Of a stretch of 64,000 bases of DNA, positions 36,516 to 45,010 are shown in pieces (position 1 is the stretch's first letter; the number at the start of each line of letters is the position of its first letter). The stretch spans positions 62,001 through 126,000 of the forward strand of contig CAOLHI010002501.1 in the NCBI GenBank assembly GCA_948474755.1, read 5' to 3'. This stretch comes from Ctenosaura bakeri (lineage: Eukaryota > Chordata > Lepidosauria > Squamata > Iguanidae). The notes under the pieces are model-generated. The model did no database searches, was not told the DNA's origin, and worked only from the letters and a program-made list of their open reading frames with translations. The translations under genes were made by a program, and so were the position numbers.

Positions 36516-36600
36516 GGCCGTTTCCGCACTCGAGTGTTATAGCGCTATGATTCCACTTGCAACATCCTATGGAATCCTGGGGTTTGCAGTTTCAGGAGTA
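36516..36600. mobile_element. Foldback MITE, left half
   Basis: It runs GGCCGTTTCCGCACTCGAG to GTTTGCAGTTTCAGGAG and stops at the palindrome centre. The right arm is absent. Confidence 0.75.
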
Positions 36601-36719
36601 TTAAAGTATTCCTTTTAAATTGCTGAAAACACATTTAAAACACAGTGAAGAGATAAAACTACAGCACATCCCATTGAATACTCTGCTGTTACAAGAAGTT
36701 ACAAGCCAAAGTCCTGGCT

Positions 36720-36875
36720 GAATGGGACAGTCTTTTACCTGGTGGCAGGGAGAGGGTGGGAAAGGGGCCAATTGAGTCTCCCACAGGAGGGAATTCCACA
36801 GCCTTGGAGCAGCCACCAAGAAGGTCTTCTTCTGTGGTCTCACCAGAGGAACCTGGGAGGGTGACGGGACTGAAG
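36720..36875 (-). mobile_element. L2 LINE ORF2 C-terminal fragment, antisense
   Basis: The minus strand reads TFLVAAPRLWNSLLWETQL, the conserved end of L2 ORF2. It abuts the foldback MITE at 36874. Confidence 0.7.
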
Positions 36876-37053
36876 CCATTTCCGCACTGGTCTGTTATAG
36901 CACGATGATCCCACTTTCAACATCTTCTGGAATCCTGGGGTTTGCAGTTTCGGGAGGGGACAGTCGGCCCCTCCCGAAACTGCAAACCCCAGGATTCCAG
37001 AGGATGTTGAAAGTGGGATAATCGCGCTATAACAGACCAGTGCGGAAATGGCC
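36874..37053. mobile_element. Foldback MITE, short form, 180 bp
   Basis: Ends are AGCCATTTCCGCACTGGTC and GACCAGTGCGGAAATGGCC, flanked by TGA on both sides (36871-36873, 37054-37056). The arms share CTTCTGG/CCAGAGG-type variants not found in other copies. Confidence 0.9.
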
Positions 37054-38059
37054 TGAGAGAAAGCCCTTCCTTGGTGATCTCACAACTCAGGCAGGCTCAT
37101 AGAGGGAGATATGGTCTTTCAGAGCGCATGGACACAAACCTTATAAAAGAGAGAGAGAAAAATATAGGGCTTTTTGTAGGAAATTCTGGGTCCTCCTCTG
37201 CAAGTGCCAGCCTGTGCTTTGCCCAAAATGGATGGTGTCCTCTTGCACCCGAAGTGTGCTCCAGGTTCTCTTCCCCCTCCTTTGCAAGCCACCAAGGGGT
37301 TTTTCAGCATCCCCCTCCCTCCCATGACACTTGAGATGAAAGAAGAGCGGGGCGCCCATCCTACAAGCCCTGGAGACAGGATCGGAAGTTGGGATTATGC
37401 CCCTTGAGAAAGGGGCTGATTGAGCCCCAAGGAGAGACAAAAAGGAGGCGCGCTCGTCGCTGTTGCGTCACGCCAACCTGGGCGGTCTGCTTGGATTCCC
37501 ATGCCGTAAGAGCGTTCATGCCTGTTTTCCAAGGGATCAGTGTCAGGAGATTACCTGGGGTTTGCGTTTCATAACAAGAGCGGGAGAGGGGTGTGTGTGA
37601 GAGCATCTGGAACCCAAGAAGGAAATGAAGGGGAACACAATGGAGGCAGGGAGTTGCTGGTTAGGAGTGTTGTGACACCCTCTGACATCTTCCAGACAAA
37701 CACGTCCCTCACGGTGCAGAATTGGGACGGTGGCTTTTCAAAATATGCCTCTTCCATCTTGCGGGGCTGGTGATCTGTTCCCGTTACTCCTTGCAAAGTT
37801 GAAAAAGAAACTAGTTATGGTGCTGGTTGCACTAGTCATTACTTTTCTCTGTGTGTGCATGGGTGAACCCGTTCTGGTTTTTAGTCTGAACTTTAAAGGC
37901 GCCAAATCCACTCTCAAAATAGTTCCAGGACTTTGCATGCTCCTTCAAAGTTCAGGCTATGTGTGGCCAAAGGGCACAAGGAGAGGAAAGGAGTCACGGA
38001 AACAGCTGGAGGCCACATGTGGCCAGTGGACCAGCTGTTCCTCACCCCTGCCACGGACA
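37054..38059. other. Intergenic, no gene seen
   Basis: A second-family palindrome lies at 37868-37965 (GTCTGAACTTTAAAGGCGCC and CCTTCAAAGTTCAGGCT). Short frames elsewhere are not recognisable. Confidence 0.4.
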
Positions 38060-38634
38060 ATATTGTGAGCTAGTTCTCTCTGTCCCTCCACACTCTCTGG
38101 CTCGTTTGGTGGGGAAAAGGGAGAGGGCCTTCTTGGTGGCTGCTCCCAGAAGTTGGAACTCCCTCCCTAGAGAGGCCAGGTTGGCCCCGTCCTTGCTCTC
38201 CTTCTGACCGCAGGACAAAATATTTTTGGTGACGTCAAGCTTATATAAATTAATAGCTTTGGGCCTTTTAATGCTCTGCAGTTCCGTTTTTAAGGTTGGT
38301 ATTACTCTTAATGCATTTACTAGTTTAACACATAATGTTTTAAATTTACACATTGTTTAATTGCTTCATATTTATACTCTTACGAATTTTTAAATTTGTA
38401 GCTTGTCGGCATAGAGTGTTATCTTAGTATTAAAGACATCATGCTATTTTTTTAAACCAAATCACTGCAATTCAAATATTTTATATCTAACATTCCTTTA
38501 AATTTTCTACATTTTCTATTCATTGTTTTAGTCTCCATTCATCACATTGAGTCTTATTATTCTATTTTGTTCCTTCTGTCTGCTTGGTTGTTTTGCTGGT
38601 CATTGACGAAAATAAATATATGCATGTATGTATT

Positions 38635-38800
38635 GGTCATCTCCGCACTAGACTGTTATAGCGCTATTATTCCACTTGCAACATCTTATGGAATCCTGGG
38701 ATTTGCAGTTTTGGGAGGGGCCTTAGAGGCAAACCCCAGGATTCCCTAGGATGTTGCAAGTGGAATCATAGCGCTATAACAGTCTCGTGCGGAGATGGTC
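38635..38800. mobile_element. Foldback MITE inside L2
   Basis: Ends are GGTCATCTCCGCACTAGAC and GTCTCGTGCGGAGATGGTC. Both arms carry CATCTCC and ACTTGCAACATC in place of the usual CATTTCC and CTTTCAACATC. The flank reads GTATT on both sides, which may be a longer duplication or chance. Confidence 0.88.
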
Positions 38801-38853
38801 GTATTCTTTTAAAAGCTGTTAGCTGCCTTGAGTCCCATTATTGGGGACATGAA

Positions 38854-38914
<61 letters not shown>
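38854..38914 (+). repeat. (AAT)n microsatellite at L2 tail
   Basis: There are about 20 AAT units, seeded by the 3' tail of the L2 copy. Confidence 0.95.
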
Positions 38915-39035
38915 GGACCCATATTGCTAAACACACCCTGACTGCATCTCTTTACCTTTCAACTTTCCCCTACCGAATCATTTCAAGGAGGGAAGTGAGT
39001 CACAGCCCGCCTGTCCCACAGATCTGACAAGTGGC

Positions 39036-39047
39036 TGCTGAGTCAGC
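39036..39047. promoter_or_regulatory. T-MARE (MAF/NRF2/AP-1) palindrome
   Basis: TGCTGAGTCAGC matches the full 12-base core of the T-MARE. It lies in a repeat-free block (39000-39270) with two TAATC sites near the far end, so an enhancer is possible. Confidence 0.35.
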
Positions 39048-39420
39048 TGGCACCGAGTTCGAGACAGAAGAGGAGACGGCTGCCCTGGTGAGGCCGGGCC
39101 GGGGAAAAACAAATGAGGCTGAGAGAGGTGAGCTCCTCTGAGAAGCTCCGTCAGCCAGGGAGGGCCCGCCAGGTGCTTTGAGAGCCAGACTGCCTTTGGA
39201 TATGAATGGAGAACTGGAACGATGACTAATCGCTGCTGGTTGACTCCCTGCCATTAATCGGCATAATCTGGTTTTACAGCTATCCAGGCTTAGGAGTCAT
39301 CCTCAACCCATTTTGCGGTGGCAGGGAGTTCCACAAGTTCCATTGGGTGTTGGGCCAAAGGCGAGCTCTCTTTGCCTTGAACCTCCTGTTGATCCCATGC
39401 AGAAGGCAGTCACAGTTTCA

Positions 39421-39621
39421 GGGCATTTCTGCACTAGACTGTTATAGTGCTATTATTCCACTTTAACCTCCTGTGGAATTCTGGGGTTTGTAGTTTACTG
39501 AGGCCAAAAAGCTCTCTGGCTGAGACTTCTAAAGACCCCTCTCTAAACTGCAAACCTCAGGATTCCATAGGATGTTGAAAGTGGAATCATAGCGCTATAA
39601 CAGGGTAGTGCGGAAATGGCC
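39421..39621. mobile_element. Foldback MITE, long form
   Basis: It opens with GGGCATTTCTGCACTAGAC, closes with GGGTAGTGCGGAAATGGCC, and has the AAAAGCTCTCTGGCTGAGA core. Confidence 0.82.
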
Positions 39622-40427
39622 TTGGTTCTGGTCTTCTGCACAGAATTCTGGACCGGAGTTAAATTGTCTCGAGTGAAATTAACCAAAGCTCCAGCTTCAA
39701 CGCCAAAAATCTTTTTAGACCTAAAACTACATTTGGTCCAGGGGAAAAAAATAATGTTTGAACATTATGTCTTTTTTTCAGAAAGAAATTATTTGCATCA
39801 ACTAAATGTTGGCTGTGCAATTCAGGTAATTCCTCTTTGTGACATATGATGTGGGCATTTTCACCGGCTACTTATTTTCGGCTGGATGCGTTGCAAGGTA
39901 TTAATTTTCAGCTGGATGTGTTACAAGGTATTAATTTTGTGCTAGAAAAAAAATTGGCATTTGTAGACAGACTCTTTTAAATTAACATTCCTGCAATGTT
40001 GACTCCAACGGAAGGTCAACAAGGTTGCATCCTGCATGTTTTTACTGTTGGAAAACAACTTGTAATCCAGAGTTGGGAAGGTAAACATTCTTCCTCTGTT
40101 TTCAAGCATCACAAGATGTCATCCCATCGGTGATCCATGGACACATGTTTTACAGACTCCAAGAAAATGCCTCTTTTGGAAAGATGGCCAATGCAAGTTC
40201 ACAGCCTACATACTTTGTCTTCCATTCCTGCCCTTTCTTTTTCTTCCTTCCTTCCTTTGTTTTTTTTTAAATAATCATCATTTTAAAATCTCATAAAAAT
40301 GGGATTTTTGTTTAAAAAAACCCACAAAACACACTCCTGTGTGTCCCTTTTTCTGTGTCCTTTTTTGGACTACAGTCTCTACAGTCCTCCAAGGGATTCC
40401 GTCAGCAAAGGATTCAGAAACTCCCAA
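39622..40427. other. Intergenic, AT-rich, no gene seen
   Basis: An internal tandem near-duplication, TATTAATTTTCAGCTGGATG and a copy about 30 bp later, occurs at about 39880-39940. Nothing else is recognised. Confidence 0.4.
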
Positions 40428-40642
40428 GTGCTACCACACTATGCTATTACAGCACTATTATTCCACTTTAATTGCCGTGGCAACATCCTATGGAATCCTG
40501 GGACTTGCAATTTAGGGCAGGGAATGCTCAGCCAGAGAGCTTTTTGGCCTCAGTAAACTACAAAACCCCAAATTCCACAGGCTATTGCCATGGCAGATAA
40601 AGCAGAATCAGAGTGCTATAACCGTGAAGTGTGATAAGGACC
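40428..40642. mobile_element. Foldback MITE, diverged subtype
   Basis: It opens with GTGCTACCACACTATGC and closes with GTGAAGTGTGATAAGGACC. GGCAACATC and GGCTATTGCC sit next to the inner arms. Confidence 0.65.
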
Positions 40643-40810
40643 TGCATCTCCCAAAATCTCCAAGGGGGTTCCAGGAGCAACTTGGGGAAACTGTTTTTGG
40701 ACTCTGGCTTTCAGAACTCTCCTGGATTCGGGGAGTTGTAGTCCAAACTGTACTTTCCCCACTTCAGCTCTGGGGAAATGTCTTTTTTCTGCACACCACC
40801 CATAATTATG

Positions 40811-41003
40811 GGCCTTCCTGCACTACCCTGTTATAGTGTTATTATTCCACTTTCAACCTCCTATGGAATCCTGGGCTTTGCAGTTTAGGGAGGGGCATTT
40901 AGAAATCTCAGCCAGAGAGCTTTTGGGCCTCAGGAAACTACAAACCCCAGATTTCCACAGGAGGTTGGAAGTGGAATGATAGCACTATGACAGTGTAGGG
41001 CTG
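40811..41003. mobile_element. Foldback MITE, long form
   Basis: It opens with GGCCTTCCTGCACTACCC, has paired TCAACCTCCTATGGAATCC and GGATTTCC-like arms, and the CTCAGCCAGAGAGCTTTTGG core. Confidence 0.75.
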
Positions 41004-41061
41004 AATATATAAATATCTGCCACAGGTCCAGCTTTAGAGCTTCTCTTTCCCCTAGTCTAAG

Positions 41062-41221
41062 GCCATTTCTGCACGACACTCTTATAGCGCGATGATTCCA
41101 CTTTCAACCTCATATAGAATCCTGGGGTTTGCAGTTCCAGGAGGGGAACTGCAAACCCCAGGATTCCATAGGAGGTTGAAAGTGGAATCATCGCGCTATA
41201 AGAGTGTTGTGTGGAAATGTT
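41062..41221. mobile_element. Foldback MITE, short form, 160 bp
   Basis: Both arms carry CACTCTTATAGCGCGATGAT and TTCAACCTC, variants not shared with the 30437 or 43972 copies. The centre is AGGAGGGGAACTGCAAACCC, so the palindrome middle is shortened. Confidence 0.88.
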
Positions 41222-42095
41222 GTAAAAATCCTCCCCACCAGTGCTTTCAGCATCTTGGTCATTTTGATGGAGTTTTAAAACAACAACCCATCATTTGTGC
41301 TCTGTCACCTTATTGTCCATCATCCCACGGGAAGAAGGCCCACGAGAGACGGCCACCCCACTCCTGCCTGCCCTCGGCTTTCCTGATTTCATTGGCATCG
41401 CTCCTGTCTGGAGCGGATGTCACCGGAGATATAATATTTCCAAGCGCTTTGTGTCTGAGTGGGTCTCTCTCGGTGCAGCACGCCCCTAATCCCCTTCTCC
41501 CAAGAGTGTCCCGTCGCATTTAGACAAAAGAAAATTAACTGGGAGCGACAGAGACTCGCTTGGATCAAGGGCTTTTCTGGGTCAGAGCAGCAAAAGGAGG
41601 CAGATGAGAAATTACGCTGTGTGTGTTGTGCCTTGGAGAGTCTTCCAGGGAAAAGGATGAGAAAAGTCTTATTAAGAGCCAAAGAGGTGGGTGGATTCTT
41701 GAGTGTGGAGCGAACGCTCCGGGAGGCAACGGAGATCCAAATTAAAGGCTTAGGGGCTGTTTGCTTAACCGAGATGAGGTTTGTTCACTGGGGAGATTTG
41801 AAGAAGCAATGAACAGCCCGAGTTTCTGAGCTGATTCAGAGATCCTTTAGCATTTCATGGATAAAAACTCGGAGGCATGTGGCCAAGCAACATGGTACCA
41901 TGCTTAAGACGGCAAAAGTTTTTGACAAGCTCGGAGAGGCGGCCGCAGTTTTCTTTGGCCTGAGTCTGCAGGGAAGGGCACGGCTATGCCCCCTTCTCTC
42001 CTCCCCACACCATCCCTGCTGAATTAATGGAGTGCACATGACTTTCGCCCTTTGAACTCAGTTTACAGTCATGGAAGGAAGCTGAGGACAAGAAG
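41222..42095. other. Intergenic, repeat-free, no gene seen
   Basis: A plus frame of 117 codons at 41459-41812 is not recognisable and has no splice or domain support. The lack of repeats makes this a candidate conserved non-coding block. Confidence 0.35.
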
Positions 42096-42190
42096 AGCCA
42101 TTTCCGCCCTACACTCTTATAGTGCTATTATTCTACTTTCAACATTCTATGGAATCCTGGGGTTTGCAGTTTAGGGAGGGGCCTTAGGCT
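42096..42190. mobile_element. Foldback MITE, left half
   Basis: It runs from GCCATTTCCGCCCTACACTC to CAGTTTAGGGAGGGGCC. The right half is missing and another copy follows 43 bp later. Confidence 0.75.
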
Positions 42191-42232
42191 CCATGTCCTC
42201 ACCAAATGGACTAGCGATGGTGGCGGGACTGA

Positions 42233-42423
42233 GGCTGTTTCCGCCCTACACTGTTATAGTGCTATTATTCCACTTTCAACCTCTGGGGCTTGCAGTTTCC
42301 TGAGGTCCAAGAGCTCTCCGGCTGAGAAGTCTGAATGCCCCTCCCTAAACTGCAAAACCCAAGATTCCACAAGAGGTTGAAAGTGGAATAGTAGCACTAT
42401 AAGAGTGTAGTGTGGAAATGGCC
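42233..42423. mobile_element. Foldback MITE, long form
   Basis: It opens with GGCTGTTTCCGCCCTACAC and closes with GTGTAGTGTGGAAATGGCC, with the CAAGAGCTCTCCGGCTGAG core. Confidence 0.82.
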
Positions 42424-43628
42424 AAAGTGGGAGGAGAAGAGAGAAGCCAGTTCATTTTAAAGCAGCTGAAAAAGTGGGAGGGAAGAGGGTAAGTTGGGAC
42501 TCTCCCGGCCAAACTGGGGCGGGAGAAGCAACTCAGCCCCTCTGCTTTTTCAAATTTTGTTATGTTTTTGTTTTATTGGCTAGAATGAGGGATGCCTGGG
42601 AAAATTTAGAAAGGTCACAGAAAAGCCTTGGAGGCCACATGTAAGCCCAGGGCCACCCTTTGCCCACCCCCGGAGAGAATCTACACTAGACCATTATGGC
42701 AGTTCCATTCTGCTGTCCTGGGAGTTGTAGTTTGGCGCGGTGCTTAAAAATTCTCTGCAAGTGGAACGACGTCTCCCAGGATGGAATCGTGAGATTTTAA
42801 GCAATATCAAACTGGTGCAGCTTCTGTAGTGTAGATGCACTCCCTTTCTATAAAATGTCACCGGAAAAAGGCCCAGTTCACACACCAATGATACGGCGAC
42901 TGCCAAGTGATGTGCGGACATGAGCCATCACAGAGACCTGGATCGCAGACGGGTCGTTCCCAGCTCCCCAAATCTCGGCCGTGCCAGTCCTTTCTCCTTT
43001 CCCTCTTGGCTTTACGAGGGGATCTTTCTTTCTCTTCTCTCTATCTCTGCCTTCAACTGCGGCCCCCCTCCCCACCCCATTTGCATGAGGAAGGAAGAAG
43101 GGTGGGATGCGCAGTAGCCATGGTGGGGGGTGTCTGATGACAGCCGTTCCCATGGGGACCACGGTAACCTTTTCCTTCGGTTCCCATGGCAACCATTCAG
43201 GGGCTTAGAAAGCTTCCTTGTCCGCACTTCTCCCCTCCCTCCCCACCAACCAAACAGGGCATCGATACATAGACGGACGCAGAAATGGCGGCTCTTGTCT
43301 GGAGCAAGGCCCAGCTCGGACTGCACCTTGGAACCGGTTTGGAAAAGGCGGCCAGGGAAGGAAGCCATGGCCGGCCAGGGCGGAACAGAAAGGCCAAGGC
43401 TGCACCTTAAGGATCAAAAAGCATTCCTCCACGCCGTAATGTCTTCCCTTCTTCCACGCCTGCACTTGTGCCAGGGATCCGGTTGACAAAACTGTGCAGA
43501 TGAATACTGACTCCGGCACCGGAGGGCTATCCCATGGTTGCATACCCTCCAGCTACCCCAGTTTGGCAGAAACAGTCCCAATGAATCCTCTCTTTAATTT
43601 AAAACTCTTTAAGTTAATACTTATTATG
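42424..43628. other. Intergenic, no gene seen
   Basis: A decayed palindromic element lies at about 42675-42840 (CTACACTAGACCATTATGGC to GTAGTGTAGATGC). The CpG-rich stretch 42890-43450 holds X-box pairs but no supported exon. Confidence 0.4.
43146..43193. promoter_or_regulatory. Two RFX X-box-like palindromes
   Basis: GTTCCCATGGGGAC at 43146-43159 and GTTCCCATGGCAAC at 43180-43193 both fit GTNNCCATGGNNAC, 34 bp apart. They lie in a CpG-rich, repeat-poor block, typical of ciliary or RFX-controlled promoters, but no adjacent gene is recognised. Confidence 0.38.
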
Positions 43629-43659
43629 GTTGTTGTTGTTGTTGCTGCTGCTATTATTC

Positions 43660-43712
<53 letters not shown>
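43660..43712 (+). repeat. (AAT)n microsatellite
   Basis: There are about 17 units, preceded by a (TTG)n/(CTG)n run at 43629-43652. A possible antisense L2 tail follows at about 43840-43945. Confidence 0.94.
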
Positions 43713-43713
<1 letters not shown>

Positions 43714-43971
43714 GCTGCTGCTGCAGTGCCCAGTATTATTCAGTTTTCAAAGAGACAGCAGTGTTAAGTCGGTGGCAGCATGAAAAGGAATATAAACCTT
43801 TGAGGGACTATTATCAGTAGTATTAGGATTATTAGTATCATTGTTTATATCTGGCTTTTCTCCTTGGAGGGACTCAAAGCAGCTTACAATACTTTAAGAA
43901 AGAAACCATAACATACAAAAGTTAAAACATATTATTATTATGTTTGCATTGATAAACTTTCAAAAGACCTA

Positions 43972-44151
43972 GGGCATTTCCACACTAGCCTGTTATAGCG
44001 CGATGATTCCATTTTCAACATCCTCTGGAATCCTGGGGTTTGCAGTTTCGGGAGGGGCCGGCCGGCCCCTCCCGAAACTGCAAACCCCAGGATTCCAGAG
44101 GATGTTGAAAGTGGAATCATCGCGCTATAACTGGCTAGTGCGGAAATGGCC
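43972..44151. mobile_element. Foldback MITE, short form, 180 bp
   Basis: It opens with GGGCATTTCCACACTAGCC, closes with GGCTAGTGCGGAAATGGCC, and is centred on GGGGCCGGCCGGCCCC. Both arms share GCGCGATGATTCC and CCTCTGG. The flanks are CTA and TTA, a 3-bp duplication with one change. Confidence 0.9.
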
Positions 44152-44789
44152 TTAGACTGGGTCACAATTTGTGTCTTTCTGTATCCTCACAACCGTGAGA
44201 CTGTCACTGGAGCCTGGGATATGAGCCCATTGATATCAATGGGCCTGCTATGGTTGGGAGTAGCCTTGGATGTAGACTAGGAGCTCCACCAGAAGGCCAC
44301 CGGGCACCGACCCCAGGTGACTATGAAGACAGAGGGAGTGGGCTGCTTGTTACAGAGGTCTTGTATTGAGTCCCCCGGTTCAGTTTACTAGGCCAGCCCA
44401 ATGATAGAGGCCAACTGGGCAGATGTCCAGAGTGCCAACATGACCGAGGAGCTCTCCTCCCACACCGGTGGTGCCAAGGTCTTGGAAAACCATGGGCAAT
44501 TAAGCCCTCACTTGACTGGGTGGCATTCCTTTGTCCACCAGGTGCCCAGGGCGTCCTCATCCTTGCAAAGGGAAGGAAGGCCAAATAATGACGGGCCACG
44601 AGAAAGAAAAACAATAATCTGCTCAACTGAAAGGAGAGGAAGACGTTTAGGAGGGAAGGCGTTTTAATTCCACACAGCCAGGAGAGAGCCCTGGGGGAAG
44701 GATCCCTTATTTGCTTGACATGTTCTTTGAAGCTGTGTGTGTTCAGGACCGGCATGCCTTAACCCTAGGAAAGAGCTTGGCACAAACAA
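44152..44789. other. Intergenic, no gene seen
   Basis: Short frames on both strands at 44320-44755 have no recognisable domain; part may be decayed L2. Confidence 0.4.
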
Positions 44790-44935
44790 GCTGGCAACCT
44801 CTTACTCTGGGGATGCAGACGGGATGACGCCCAGTCTCCCCAAGGCTGGGCAGACTCTCCTTAAAACGTTTATGATGGCCTTCTTGGTGGTGGCTCCAGC
44901 ACTTTGGAACTCACTGCCTTGGAGAGGTTAGACTC
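44790..44935 (+). mobile_element. L2 LINE ORF2 fragment
   Basis: The plus frame reads LKTFMMAFLVVAPALWNSLP, the conserved L2 ORF2 end. A foldback MITE left half (44938-45010) follows directly. Confidence 0.6.
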
Positions 44936-44937
44936 TG

Positions 44938-45010
44938 GCCATTTCTGCACTAGACTGTTATGGTGCTATTATTCCACATTCAACATCCTATGGAATCCTG
45001 GCATTTGCAG
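44938..45010. mobile_element. Foldback MITE, left fragment
   Basis: It reads GGCCATTTCTGCACTAGAC to TATGGAATCCTGGCATTTGC, then stops. Confidence 0.7.

Larger units (their letters stand above)
38060..38914 (+). mobile_element. L2 LINE 3' end with (AAT)n tail, interrupted by a MITE
   Basis: The plus strand reads SLARLVGKRERAFLVAAPRS, WNSLPREARLAPSLLSF, then an AT-rich 3' region and GCTGCCTTGAGTCCCATTAT followed by (AAT)n. A foldback MITE sits inside at 38635-38800. Confidence 0.8.

Noticed and set aside
41459..41812. A 117-codon plus-strand frame
   Set aside because: Starts with no promoter or splice support, and no recognisable family.
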